Shown here one piece after another: positions 36,388-48,582 of a stretch of 64,000 nt of DNA (position 1 is its first letter; each line of letters begins with the position of its first letter). A program made the position numbers and the translations under genes. The notes below the pieces were generated by a model. That model did no database searches and was not told where the DNA came from. It saw nothing but the letters and a program-made list of their open reading frames with translations. The stretch comes from Sorex araneus (lineage: Eukaryota > Chordata > Mammalia > Eulipotyphla > Soricidae). The stretch is from NCBI RefSeq assembly GCF_027595985.1, contig NC_073306.1, forward strand, positions 191,150,500 to 191,214,499, read 5' to 3'.

Positions 36388-36515
36388 TTAACTCTATACA
36401 TATATATGTATATGTATAAATCTATATATAATGCATAATCATATGTACATATACACGCATATACATACGTATATACATATATGTGTATATGTGTATATAA
36501 AAATATATATATGTA
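36388..36515 (+). repeat. TA/TATG-rich microsatellite
   Basis: Impure (TATA/CATA/TATG)n tract. The open frame across it (36309-36521, minus) is a Tyr-rich repeat artefact. Confidence 0.9.
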
Positions 36516-37149
36516 CCTCACAATTAATTTTTATCAATTCATTTGCTAAGGTTCATTGAGATTTCTTCCATGATATTTTTTTTCTGCAACAAGCATATGG
36601 GTACAATGCCATTTCAGGTAAGAATTTTTATATCTTGGATAAATGTCTTACTGAATAATATGTATTGTCATATTTAAAGAAATATTTGTAACACTTTCTA
36701 TAGAGGCTGCATAAATTAATATTTTCACCAATTGTGCTAAATTCTTTTTTTTCTCCACATATACACCACTACTTATTGTCTTCAAACTTTTGATTTAAGT
36801 CAGTATCATTAGGAAGAGGTAAATCTTATGTGATATTTGTTTTGCATTTTTTTGATAGTAAACTATGATGAGTATTCTTCATGAGGCTGTGGTCAATCTG
36901 TGTAACTTCTTTGGAAAAAATGTTAACTCCTGGTTCTTCCTCTTTTGTGGGTAGAGATTGGGGATGTGCCCCCCTGAGAGTCTTTAAAACTTACTCCTGT
37001 CTCTTTCCTCAAGATCACTCTGGCACTTTTCTGGTGAATAAATGGTGCTGGGAATAGAACTGGGGTGAACTGAGAATAGATTAAGTGCCTTAATCCTTGA
37101 ATCATCATTATTCTGTTTCCTTTGCTCTCTTAATTAAATTATTTATTTT

Positions 37150-37310
37150 TGGTTTTGGGGCCACACCTGGTGATGTTCAAAGAACACTCCTGGCTCTTCA
37201 CTCAGCAATTACTCCTGACCCATGCTTGAGAGACCACATAGCATGCCAGGGAAACAACTCTGGTCAGTCATGAGCAAAGCAAGCTCCCTGTCTTTCCAAC
37301 CCATCTCTTG
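37150..37310 (-). mobile_element. Old SINE, form A-like, antisense, nested in L1
   Basis: 'ttttggggccacacctggtg', 'cagcaattactcctgaccca', 'gagaccacatagcatgccag'. A similar but weaker relic, containing 'caagatcactctggcac' and 'gggaatagaactggggt', precedes it at 36945-37110. Confidence 0.65.
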
Positions 37311-37387
37311 TCCACTTTTAAAAATTGTGTTTCTGGCAGGTTTTTTTCAGTTGTTGTTGTTGTTATTATTTAGTTTTTATTATTATT

Positions 37388-37478
37388 TCGATATGCCAAA
37401 AACAGTGACAAGTCTCACAATGGAGAAGTTACTGGTGCCCGCTCAAGCAAATCTACGAACAGGATGACAGTGCTACAT
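37388..37478 (+). mobile_element. SINE form B, 5'-truncated
   Basis: Begins inside the body at 'cgatatgccaaaaacagtga', continues 'gttactggtgcccgctcaag', ends 'ggatgacagtgctaca'. 'tattatttag' occurs on both sides as a possible target-site duplication. Confidence 0.85.
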
Positions 37479-37756
37479 TGCTATTATTTAGTTGTAAATA
37501 ATATTATATATTTTCAATAGCAACCTCTTGTCTGATGTGCAACTTAAAATCATCCCTCTCAATTTCTATATCTGCTATATGATGTTGCTTATTTTGCCAG
37601 AAATCAGAATTTCTTTGTAGGTAAATGTTTTAGAAAGTGGTATAGTATAAATTTTCTATTCTTTTTTTGTTTCAATTGCCAATGAAATATTGCATCTTCA
37701 AATACATGTCTGATGTTGAGATCCTGGAGTGTTTTAGCATATTTTTCTCACTCTCT

Positions 37757-38010
37757 ATCACTGTATCACTGTCATCCCTTTGTTTGCTGATTTACTCGAG
37801 CGGGCACCAGGAACATCTCTATTGCACTAAGCCCTGAGATTTTAGCAGCCTCTCCTTATTTGTCTTTCCCAACAATTGGGAAGGCTCTTTCAGGATCAGG
37901 GGAATGAGACTTTTTGTTACTGTTTTTAGCATATTGAACACGCCACAGGTAGCTTGCCAGGCTCTGCCATGCCGGGATACTCTCAGTAACTTGCCAGGTT
38001 CTCCGAGAGG
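37757..38010 (-). mobile_element. RTE-derived non-autonomous element, form C (no tRNA-like head)
   Basis: On the minus strand: leader piece 'ctctcggagaacctggcaag', 'agcctggcaagctacctgtg', 'gtaacaaaaagtctcattcc', then an extra block 'cctgatcctgaaagagcctt', 'gaggctgctaaaatctcagg' found in the RTE leader but absent from form B, then the RTE 3' end 'tgcccgctcgagtaaatc'. It is a headless intermediate between a long RTE leader fusion and SINE form B. Confidence 0.85.
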
Positions 38011-38444
38011 TATGTATATATCTGTATCTCTATTTCTCTCTCTCTCTGTATATATATATATATATGTATATATAACAGGTTTTTATATAATATCCAAGTA
38101 TTTAATCCAGTTTGATATTATTTTCATAGTTGGTATTGAATAGTAATAGATTTCCCTTTTTATTTTTAGGGTGGTACATTTGGCTCTCCAGTTTTCTTTC
38201 TTTTTTTTCTTTTTAGCACTGCTTGTTAGAATCTTTCTTTTTTGCATTGTATGGTTTGGCTTTAATGAGTTTGTTCAAAGTCTTATGACTTTGTTTCTTG
38301 TTTCAGTCTTACAGAGAAAGCTTTCCTATAGTCTTTGTCTCTTTAAATTATGTATATTATTTAGTATTGGTATTATAATTAATCTACTAATAACTTGGTT
38401 TTGATCCTTTAGTAAAATTCTTTTACTCGATTTCTTTAAAATAG

Positions 38445-38640
38445 GGCCAATACCCAGCAATATTTGTGTGACCTAGACCACTCCTGCACATCCCTTTGTG
38501 ACAAGTGCTTGTGAGCCACTATGGTTATACCCAACAGCACTCAAGGGGGTCATGGATTGCCCATGATGGGACTAGAGCATCATGGATGCTAGGTAGATAA
38601 GGACACTAGCAGTTGAACCATCTCTCCAATCACAGTACTG
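38445..38640 (-). mobile_element. Very old SINE relic, form A-like, antisense
   Basis: 'acccaacagcactcaagggg', 'gaaccatctctccaatcaca'. Heavily diverged. Confidence 0.45.
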
Positions 38641-40065
38641 CTTTTTGACTATAACAAAATCCTACTTCATCCTGTTACTTAAAATATATGTCTGTGTTGT
38701 GTGTGTGCACGTGTGTGTGTGTTGCCTGTGCTTGTGTTTGTGTGTCCTAGCACAATGATTCATAAACTAACTTTAATTGGGGTCATGCATATCAAACATA
38801 ATTTTATAGACATAGGAGGTATTTGGTGTTTTATATTTGCTTGGAAATAACAAAATCAATAGCCCTTCTGCTAATTATCGCATGTGTTTTGAGTTTCTTT
38901 CATCATAAAGTAAAATAAATCCTGGAGGATTTATTTACGTTAGTTTCTTCTATCTCTGTGCATTAAAATAATCAATAAGAATCCTGTTAGGCTAAACTTA
39001 GTCTATGAATACGATAGAGATAATTTTGAGGCCTAAAGTAGTTTTGAAATATTTTGGCTTGAATTTTCATTTTCTCTTGTTTTTTAGCTTGAGCTAGTTT
39101 TTTAACACGCTCGTGAAAATATATTTATAGAGATTTTTAAAACTGCTTTTCTGTTTTGCTCTGTCCTTTAAAGTTGGTGTATGCAATATGCATTCCACGG
39201 AGCATTAACTCTTTTCTATTCTCATTCTGCACCTGTATCTGAAATGCTTTGACAGAGTTTGTTTTGCTTATTTGTGAAGAGCCTCCTTTCAGAAAGCACT
39301 TGTATGAAAGAACACCTTATCCAATAGGAACCACTCTTCTTATTGCTTCCAAATCCAAGAGGGTGAGAATTCTGAATGATAACATTATTACTTACGCGGA
39401 GTGCTCTCATTTTAGTTATTACCACATTTGCAGGATATTGTTTGATTCCACATAATCCCTCTGCATTTCCCATTTCTGTTTATTAGTTTTGGAGTATATT
39501 CAAGACTGTAGCCAGCTTGGTTTAAGTTTGGAAGCAATCTTGCAAACCAAATAGTGAAAAACTGTTTTACTTTAAAAATTCATCTGACAGATTACACTTC
39601 TATAAATCCACCAACCGTTGCTCCAGGCTCTGTCTTTGCAAAATATACCATTAAAGAAGTAACCATAAGACTTACTTGACAAAAATACAGTATAATTTAT
39701 ATAATATACACCCATATCATCTTAAATATAATTATTACTTAATATTTACTTAATAAAGCATGAGAAGTAAATAAAAACCTTCTGAAAAGTAAAGTTCTAG
39801 GTATAATTTGCTATATAATTATGCTTTTTTAGAGCAGATATGATTTACAATATAGTCAATGTTTTATTTTCTGTGTTTCAGTAATATTTAAGCATTTTTA
39901 ACTATCAAAGCTGTAAAGTCCATTGCTATCTGTTTCAAAGAACACCTTTATTTGGGGTATTTCAATAAAAACAGGGATAAAATTCAATAATTATTTTTTA
40001 GTCTATGGCATTCTATATTCTAATGGTGAAATAAAGAAACCATTCAGCTTTTTTGTTCATCTGTG
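38641..40065. other. No gene; short (TG)n at about 38694-38742
   Basis: AT-rich. Opposed open frames at 39222-39473 have no recognisable domain. The less AT-rich patch at 39230-39470 could be a conserved non-coding element or gene relic, but I see no proof. Confidence 0.4.
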
Positions 40066-40067
40066 AT

Positions 40068-40222
40068 ATCAGTTTTTTTGGAGGATCACACCTGAAAGTT
40101 CTCAGGGGCTGTTTAAAAGTGACCTCTGGAGATACTCAGAAAAATCATGTTTCCCAGGGATTTGAGCTGAGGTGAGACACCGACAAGGCAGTACCTTTTC
40201 CCTGTATTATCTCTCCAACAAC
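40068..40222 (-). mobile_element. Old SINE relic, form A-like, antisense
   Basis: 'ggaggatcacacctgaaagt', 'ctcaggggctgtttaaaagt', 'gtattatctctccaac'. Confidence 0.55.
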
Positions 40223-41044
40223 AGCGAACCATTTAAAATTATCTCCAAATAATAAATAAATATTTTTTCAGGGAGTATTAGCCACATATTCAGAATAACT
40301 AGTAAATTCTACAGTTCAAACATGAAGTAAACAGCACTTAAGTTCTTAATAGCTTGTGCTAAATTTTAAGTGGCTACATTTTTCCCTGTTTGGAGAATCA
40401 CTTTCATTTTCATTTTGTTACATTAAATAAATCACTACCTGAAATGTACTATGTAGGCACAATCTTAAAGAGCATGTTGTATATTACAAAATACAGAAAC
40501 AAAATATATCCAGTTGTTATAATTCATTATCCCCACAAATATAAGAGAAGGGATTCATACCTCCCTAAGGACCTGTATAGTCTATTGGATTTCAATTTCT
40601 TGCTATTACTTTATAAAACATGAATATTTGTGTGTATGGATTTTTAGAAATAATTTTAAGGGCTTTAATGAGACTTTATCTTAGGATATAAGTTATTAGA
40701 ACCCTGAGACTAATAACGCTTAATTGGTTCTCTACAACATTGTGACTTTCTTGCTTCCTTTCCAGTTTTCTAATTTACATATAACCTTCTGTTGACAAGA
40801 GTGTTTGAAAGAGAAGTTCAAAGTGTTGAGATGATTTTAAATTTTGACATGTATTCCTTTTAAAATTTCAACTAGATGCTCTTTTTCTGGCCTCGATTCT
40901 GGCTGATACTTCATCTTTTGTTTCATGGTTGATTAATTTTGTGTGTACATCTTCATCTTCTCAGAAAGCTCAGGTATAAGAGTGTTGAGGAAATAACTGA
41001 AAAGAAAATGATAGAAATTTTGATTCTATAAAATATCATTTGTT
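40223..41044. other. No recognisable feature
   Basis: AT-rich; the 77-codon open frame at 40390 has no recognisable content. Confidence 0.5.
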
Positions 41045-41200
41045 ACGCTGCAGAGATAATACAGGGGTTGCAGCAGCTTCCTTGCATGCAACCAGCCCTC
41101 GCTGTATGGTCCACTGAGCACCAGAGCAACGTATCCTAAGCATAGAGCCAGTAGTAGCCCAGAGCGGGACCAAGACTAGCCTAAATACCTTCCCCAAAGA
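41045..41200 (+). mobile_element. Old SOR-type SINE, form A, B box deleted
   Basis: 'cgctgcagagataatacagg', 'ccttgcatgcaaccagccct', then directly 'tgtatggtccactgagcacc', 'agagccagtagtagccc'. The B-box segment is missing. Confidence 0.7.
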
Positions 41201-41439
41201 CCCCAGATCCTCTTGCTCAATATTTTGGAATCCTTCTAATAAAAACAAGTGGTTTATGAAACATCTTTTAGTTTGTTTCCTGCACTGGGGAAAAAAATAT
41301 TCTACTAAAGTTGAAAGGAAAAACAGCTATCTAAATCATCAGTGAAAAGTATATGCTTAAAAATATAGTCTGAAGACTTGATCAGTGAAAATAGTATGCC
41401 TAAGGCTTCATTTGCAAAAGCAAATACATAGCCATTATA

Positions 41440-42570
41440 ATTTTTTTTTTTAAATCACCATGTGGAAAGTTACAAAGTTCTCAGGTTTATGTCTCAGTTA
41501 TACAATATTCAAACACCCATCCCTTCACCAGTGCCCATATTCCACCACCAAAAACGCCAGTATACCCCCGCCCCCGCCCCCCCACCCCCAACTGTATAAC
41601 TGATGAATTTCACTTCATTTTCTCTTTACCTTGATTAAATTCCACATTTCAACACAAAACTCACTATTGTTGTTGGGGTTTCCCCCCAAGAAAGACAGCC
41701 CTACTACCAAGGAAGCATTTGATAATTAGTTTTCCATTGATGAGAATGAAGAGATATGTAGCCCCACTGCTCCATGTACATAAATCTTTTTTTTTCCTTT
41801 TTTTTCCCCCCTCATCCCCCTTCCCACGCCTCATAGTATGGTGGACACCACGCTGCGTTTCTCCCTGAAAATGGGAAAGAACCGGGAAAGAGGGATATTT
41901 CCTCTTCTCGGCCGGTGTGGGGCTGTTGCTTAGTTCACAGTTCAGAGAAATGGCTGCTACTTTAATAACCTTCAATATTTCAACAAAAACTCTGTTATTA
42001 TTTGGAGTTTCCCCCCCAAGTCAGACCTGTTAAAAAGGAACAGTTTCACACTGCTGACAATTATAGATGTTAAATCTAATCCCGTGTCCGCGTGGTTTTG
42101 GATTTCTGTATAAAGTCCAGGGAAAATTCTGCCAGAAATTGCATAGCCCAGCTCACAGTCCCAGTGCATTGCTGTAAGAAGTCTCTGGAATCAAAGTCTT
42201 TGGGTGCAGAGGGTCCGTTTCACTCTCAGTAGCTCCTAATTTATCTGGGCCAAGGGTGTGCCGGTTACACCCACTTCCCATGATTCCCTAGGAGCCCCAA
42301 GTGTAAAAATTGCATACCTCTGGGTTAGGAGTCTTAGAAGATGGCTCCTGCCATGTGGATGTTGCTGCCGCTGCCATTTTCCATGCAGGAAGACAGGGTG
42401 GGGAGGAAAGATCCACCCCTGAAGCACCACGGAGTTGTAGCCCAGTTCACAGTCCCAGTGCATTGCTTTAAGAAGTTGCGGTGGATGCCCGAATGTGTTA
42501 GGTCTCTGGAATCAAAGTCTTTAGGCGCAGAGGATCCTTTTCACTCTTAGCAGCTCCAAATTTATTTGTA
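41440..42570 (-). mobile_element. L1 LINE 3' UTR, antisense, with internal duplications
   Basis: Poly-T and 'aaatcaccatgtggaaagtt', 'cacccatcccttcaccagtg', a C-rich tract, then an unusually long GC-richer 3' UTR. Two related segments recur: 'tttcaacacaaaactcacta…gtttccccccaag' (41646-41690) and 'tttcaacaaaaactctgtta…gtttcccccccaag' (41978-42020); and a 100-130 bp block starting 'tagcccagctcacagtccca' (42144) and again 'tagcccagttcacagtccca' (42437). No open frame in it is convincing. Confidence 0.65.
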
Positions 42571-42763
42571 CATAGCCATTTTTATTGATTTGTTCAACTC
42601 AAAGAATAAGAAAGAAAACATGTAAGAGAAAAAATTCTTAAACAGAAAGAAAATTATGTAAATGATTAGAGACTTGGAATTATGTTCTACAGATATTATT
42701 TCTATTAAGTTCAACTTCAAAGGAATATTGCCTATTATAAAGTAAATAATTTGATGGTTTAAT

Positions 42764-42997
42764 AGGGGGCTAGAGCGATAGCACAGCAGTAGGGCATTTG
42801 CCTCACTTGAGGCAGACCCGAGTTCAATTCCTCCTCCCCTCTCAGAGAGCCTAACAAGCTACCCGAGAGTATCTCGCCCACACAGCAGAGCCTGGCAAAC
42901 TATCCATGGCATATTTGATATGCCAAAAATAGTAACAACAGGTCTCAAGATGGAGACGTTACTGGTGCCCACTCTAGCAACAGGATGACAGTGACAA
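42764..42997 (+). mobile_element. SINE form B, 12-bp TSD
   Basis: Head 'ggggctagagcgatagcaca', B box 'gagttcaattcc', complete form B body ending 'aacaggatgacagtgacaa'. Exact 12-bp duplication (tgatggtttaat at 42752-42763 and 42998-43009). Confidence 0.93.
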
Positions 42998-43069
42998 TGA
43001 TGGTTTAATTATGTCATTCCTTCACTTCATTCTCTTCTTTATCCAAAGATTTTCATGTTCCCAATATTT

Positions 43070-43275
43070 TGCTTGCAGTGAATCCTCTGCTGGAATGCTC
43101 TGGTAACTTTTTGCATCAGTCAGGACGCAAGTACTTCAGTTTTCAGTTCAAATGTCAAATGCTTTGTAAAACTTGTCCAGATATCCCAGCGTGCAAAATT
43201 AACTTCTCTCTCTATTTAGTTATGATTGCATTAATTATAGCTATTACACCACTTAAGTTACACATAGTTAGATAA
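43070..43275 (+). mobile_element. L2-like LINE 3' region relic
   Basis: 'ctgctggaatgctctggtaa', 'cagttcaaatgtcaaatgct', 'aaacttgtccagatatccca', then 'attgcattaattatagctat' follow the L2 pattern (…tggaatgctc…ctcaaatgtcacctcctc…ccttccctgac…). Recognised by order only. Confidence 0.4.
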
Positions 43276-45544
43276 TTGTCATTTTCCTTTGATATGATGC
43301 ATATTCTACAACTAAAGTTTACATTTTATGCTAACCTATATCTTTAGTTCTCTACATAGTGATTGGACTTCTTAGTCATTCAATGGTTATTTATTTAAAT
43401 TACTTAAAATTGGCCCATTATAAAATACAAACAACACAACATATCTTAGAAGTTATTTGCTATCTTCTCTGATAATATACCAGAATTACTTAATTCACAA
43501 TGTTTGTGAAGGTATAACATAAATCTATAGAAAATGTCAAAATATTATTCCATGTGAAAACACATTTCGCCCTCAATACTCCCTAAGAAAATTTCTATGC
43601 ACCCCAATACTTCTTTTTGACTTTCATCTAAGTATTCTCCCTCCTGTGTACAAATGGATAACCCTCTATTTTACCCCAAGGCATATTTGAGCTTGAAAAG
43701 GACCTTAGTAATCCAAAAAGAGAAGTTATGCTGTTCATTCCAGCAAACTATGACTATCAAAGAAAATGCCAAAGGGTGTTATTCATTAAAATATGAATTA
43801 ACAGGGTTTTTTCAATTTTTCCACAGATACTTCTTTTACAAAATACTAAAAGAATCCATGGTGTAGTGGATTGAGAAGCAAATAAATATATATTCTGGCA
43901 TCTATTCAAATGCAAATCTGTCTATGCTGAGTGCCTGGGTAACAGCTGATGTTTTTATATATTGTCTATCATTGTACCAGTAAAGCACTCAGACAAATAT
44001 AATTAGGTTATTAAATTTACCTGATTGAGAGAGACTAGATTTCCCTGAAAAGCTTTTCTCTATACAGTAAGCATTTTAAATGAAATATATATGTGTACCA
44101 AGGATTTTGTAAGGAAATATTCATAAAAATAAAAAATATATACACACAAAAAATGCAGATCAAGAATTATTTTCAATTTCTGTTTAATTCATTGTTCATT
44201 GTTCATTTCACTTCAGTGTGTATACTGTGCTAATTATGTGACTCTATTTAGTAGCTTCAAACTACTTCATGTAGTCTATCATGTTTATCATACCTATTCT
44301 ATGATATTTTAATACTCATCGCTTGCCACTGACCACACACTTTCCTACAAAGATCTCTGAAAATTTTGATATCATCAATAGAAAGTATAAGCACAATCTT
44401 AAAAGGGTCAGACTCTATCTGCTATCATTAGATTTCTAGTTGATAAATCATAATACAATCAACTAAGTCCATAATACAATCAAGAGTTCAAAATAAAAAT
44501 GTATCTGTAGTCAAATGGACTTTTGGTTCAATCACACCTAGGAATGTTTTTAATACATTTTTCTTTTTGTCATTAACTTTGGCACAAATTATATAAATGA
44601 CAATAGTGAGCCATCATTTTGTAATTATTATAGTTAATAAGCACTCATTCTCCTAAATAAACTAAGCGAAGCTACAAGACAAAAAATAAAGTTATGTGTC
44701 TGATAGAATTTGGACAAAATGATTCAACTATATTTTTAAATGTTTTTATGGAAAAAATAGATACTAAAATATAACATCAAGATTCTATGTTTCTACACAA
44801 ATTTGGTGCTATTCTCCTGATCCAGTTAGATGTAGAATGGTCGAAATATTTTGAATTTACAGTTTTAATTCTGCCCTTTTTAGAATAAACTGAATTAAGC
44901 ATCATTTTCATAATACATTTTTCATAATACATTCATAATTTCCACACTATAAGGCTTATACTGTCCATTGCACAATTAAACAAAAAGTTATTTGTTAATA
45001 AAATTGAAGAATCTTGATTAATTAAAATGTGGCCTACCTAAAAGGAAAAAATGTTCTTGTAGAAAACCTCAAGACTGATCATCAAATGAACAATACACAA
45101 TATGTTCTAGTCTGTTTCTGTAGATTGATCTTCATTTGAACTCTATGTGTATGTGTATTTCCATAATTCAGCCAACCTGGAGAAATTGCAATCTTGGAGG
45201 CAAACATGCACTTAATCATATTTGTCATTTTTTTTCTACAAAAAATTCTCCCTTTTCTATGTATTAGGTATTTGAGGGTCATTTCACCCTTCTAAGGATT
45301 TCAAGTTTATGCTCTTGTTACTTCTTTTTTTAAAGTTAAGATAAAATGCTCCCATTCTAGGCTTGCCAGACTGCTTTCTTTTGGCATTGTTTCCATTGCT
45401 CTTCTACCCTCTGCAGACTGGATGTTAGCTCTAGAGGCTGGATTAGATCCATCCTACACATCAGTGGTAAGAATAGCACATGTGCAGTATATCACATTGC
45501 ATCTCATTAGGAAGCAAACCATGTCCCTTGATTAGTGATCCTTT
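43276..45544. other. No recognisable feature
   Basis: 2.3 kb of AT-rich DNA, no gene or recognisable repeat. Confidence 0.5.
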
Positions 45545-45800
45545 GGAATAGTTTAAATATCTTTGGATTCAACAAGTGTTAACAGTTTGTCACATATGTT
45601 TTATCACTCTATAGAAATACATTTACTTTTTGCAGAACCGATTAGAATTAAGGTTGCAGACTTCATGATACTTGCCACTGAATATTTCAGCATGTGTCAC
45701 CTAAGAATAGACATTCTTCAAGAAAATCATAGCACAATTAACAATTCAGAAAATTACCAACAATTCCCTGATTTTATCTGATTTATATGACATTCTTATT
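45545..45800 (+). repeat. Ancient mammalian interspersed repeat (L1M-like 3' region?)
   Basis: 'tcaacaagtgttaacagttt', 'gtcacatatgttttatcact', 'gaaccgattagaattaaggt', 'gcagacttcatgatacttg', 'cacctaagaatagacattct' match in order a widespread placental repeat, probably the 3' region of an old L1. The 72-codon open frame in it is a by-product. Confidence 0.45.
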
Positions 45801-46203
45801 GGAAATATAAAATTTTACCCCAGTAATTTGCAGTGGATAGCCTTTTTAATTTAATTTTACAACCCTGGAACCTTTTTTTTTTTTTTTTTTTTTTTAGTTT
45901 CACATGCTACACTTTAGTTTGTTTAATCTAGATTCTGTGTTCTTATTTTCTTATTCAAATAATAAACTTCATTGTTTCCCTCCTGACATTGGAGGGAAAC
46001 TGACATTGACCTTTGAGAACCCAGACCACATAGAATATCCTCATTCTGTGGTTTGGTGCACCGCCACCTTTCCCCAGCCACTTTCCCAAGCTGTACAAAT
46101 CCAGAACTAGGCTCACTGTAGACAAGCTGTTTCACAGAAGGGACATCATCACCCACAGTACAAAGGGATTAGTGGAAACAATTACTATATTGTTTCCAGA
46201 AAG
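45801..46203. other. No gene; poly-T run at about 45876-45896
   Basis: A run of some 23 T's, then sequence with an imperfect hairpin ('gtttccctcctgacat…ggagggaaac', 45975-46000). Opposing open frames have no recognisable domain. Confidence 0.45.
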
Positions 46204-46420
46204 GACTGGATTGATAGCATAGGGGGTAGGGCCTTTGCCTTGCATGCGTCCGACTCAGGTCCAGTTCCTCTGTCCCTCTCAGAGAGTCCCACAAGTTTCC
46301 GAGAGTATCCCCTCCGCACAGCAGAGCCTGGCAAGGTACCTACGGCGTATTCAATATGCCAAAAACAGTAACAACAAGTCTCACAATGGAGACATTGCTG
46401 GTGACCACTGGAGCAAATAT
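46204..46420 (+). mobile_element. SINE form B
   Basis: 'ggactggattgatagcatag', weak B box 'aggtccagttcctc', 'cgagagtatcccctccgcac', 'atatgccaaaaacagtaaca', 'cattgctggtgaccactgga'. The tail end is degraded. Confidence 0.85.
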
Positions 46421-46841
46421 ACAGCTACATACAGCAGGGGGAAAAAAAGGAGTTTACCGATGGCTAATTTGCTGTTAAAGAAATGACTGCTTCATCGGCT
46501 GGCTATACACCTTAGCCTGGACCCAGCAGACCATAGGATTCAACCCATTCCTAGAGTTCCTGGTAGACAGGGGCTTATTGAAGAGAAATGTGTCATTGAG
46601 ATAAGCCCTCGATAGCAGCACTGTAAGTGTAACAATAATATCAGTACGATTGTAAACTACAACGTCATAGTAAAAATAGGAGAAAATAAAGAAAATAAAA
46701 AAATAGAAACATTGCATTACATTTCGAAAAGGAAGATTTTTTAATCGCTGAATTAATGTATAATGTGAAAGAAACTGAAAAGAAGTGGAGAACCTGTTAC
46801 CACACAATGCCTGAAGGATCAAGCAGATTTGTTTTCTTTTT
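46421..46841. other. No recognised feature
   Basis: Less AT-rich up to 46670. The open frame at 46475-46822 (minus) is rich in Phe and Tyr from T-rich sequence and has no recognisable domain. Confidence 0.4.
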
Positions 46842-46960
46842 TTTATGTTTTTTTTTATTATTATTATTGAAGCACTATCAGATACAATTACAAAGCTTTC
46901 AGGTCTCTCTCTCTACCTCTCCCTGACCTCCCCTTGGGAATTATGGTTTGCAACACAGAC
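46842..46960 (-). mobile_element. Short L1 3' tail, antisense
   Basis: Poly-T/ATT, 'agatacaattacaaagcttt', 'caggtctctctctctacctc', C-rich run. Matches the antisense L1 3' end pattern. Confidence 0.5.
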
Positions 46961-48582
46961 ACTGAGAGGTCATTAATTGCTGAATTAAAGTATAATGTAT
47001 CTATCTAAGGATTAAAATGAGGTTGACAATTTAGACATAGTGAACACTGTGACAAGAAAAACTAGGTCTGAAACCATTTATGATTTTAGCTACAAGAAAT
47101 ACATAGAAATATTCAGTGGGGATATGTTCTAGAAATGTTATAAAGAATATGCAGTCAAAAAATGTAACCAACTGGCAATGTGGAATTTCCCATGTTATAT
47201 ATTAGGAAAAAAAAAACATAACAAATAACACTTAAAGAAGTCAGAAATTTTGGTTAATATTTCTTTTCTTTGTTTTTGATTAATTATTAAACTAAGGACT
47301 TATTTGAAATTTTGAGATTTTATCAAAAACTACGGTTAAGAATGTTTCTCTTAAAATTCACTACTTACAGTACATAACATTTTCTGTTCTAGAAATTTAT
47401 GTACACTTAGAATCTACTATTGTTAAACAGAGTGTAAACTGAAGTATTTGTGTGCTATTAGAGAAAACACATAAAATTTATCAATTACTTGCTAGAATGA
47501 TGAAAGTAAGAATGGGAAGAAGTAAAGTATGTTAGGTTTAGGAAGAAGAAAGAAGAATCCATAGGATTGGGTACTTTTAGTACTTTGAGAAAGATATGCA
47601 AGTGGAATTTAAAATTCATGTCATTATTGTGTTTTAATTTTTTCCATTAAATTTTTATTTTACTTTATTTTATTCTATTATATTTTTATTTAGTTTTTCT
47701 ATTATTTTTTTAAATTAGCCTAGTATTTGAATTCAATCATGTTTACACATATATTTAAAAGTTGTAGTAGAAAAATAGATTAGTGCCTGTTTGATAAATG
47801 TATCAATATCATTTCAGTTCATCACAAAAATAATATATAGCAACTATGATTACCTAAGTTACCAAAGCATAAGTATGAGTTCACTTATGTCAGGTTTTGT
47901 TTTCATGTCTTGGTTCTATGTACTGTCTATATTTATAAAACACAAGAGTACACTGGAAGTTTGTTTCTCTTATTTATTTTAAAATTTTACTCTGTGGGTC
48001 AAGGATTTTTCTTTCTACTTCAAAAAAGCTCTCAGAGTTTATTATCTTTTCTTGATACTCTTAAGTGACAGAAAGTCCAATTGATGCATTTATGAAAAAA
48101 AGGAAGTTCTCAATTAAAATTTTAAAGTATCCATCTCAGTGTAATAATTGACATTTAATTTTTCAGTTCAGGATAAGCTTTGACCCTCATCTCATGCTTA
48201 TAGAGCCTCTTAAATGCAAGTTTTATTCCTTTGAATTTTGGTGAAATAATTATGACTTAAGTCACCATTTAAATCCTTCTTCTAAATATCCAAACTATGA
48301 GCAAGAAAATTTAACGGACTCTTTTTTTGTTGTTGAATGATGTGGTTTTCTTTAGCTAGCTTGCTTTATACATGCTGGACCTGACAACTCTTGTGTCATG
48401 GCTTCACGGTAAAAATTCCAACTAATTTTTTTAAATTTTATATAATAAAGAACAAAATGACCTCTAAAGAGATACTTAGTGTGTATGTGTTTTCTCAATA
48501 TGTGCATATGCTTATATATTTATACCTATAGAAATGTTTATATAGACAAATGTGTTTGTATATATTAATGCATGTGCTTATG
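46961..48582. other. No recognisable feature
   Basis: 1.6 kb AT-rich, no gene. Confidence 0.5.

Larger units (their letters stand above)
36540..38420 (-). mobile_element. L1 LINE ORF2 relic, antisense, hosting several SINEs
   Basis: Antisense ORF2 landmarks appear in the right order: 'tctccacatatacaccact', 'tttgttttgcatttttttga', 'gatgagtattcttcatgagg' (36.7-36.9 kb), 'cctcttgtctgatgtgcaac' (37.5 kb), 'tttaatccagtttgatatta' (38.1 kb). Between them sit inserted SINEs at about 36945-37110 (weak), 37150-37310, 37388-37478 and 37757-38010. This was one L1 insertion, later filled with younger elements. Confidence 0.6.

Noticed and set aside
39222-39473. Possible exon, opposed frames of 83 and 68 codons
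   Set aside because: No domain, no clear splice context and frames on both strands; kept only as a note in the gap entry.
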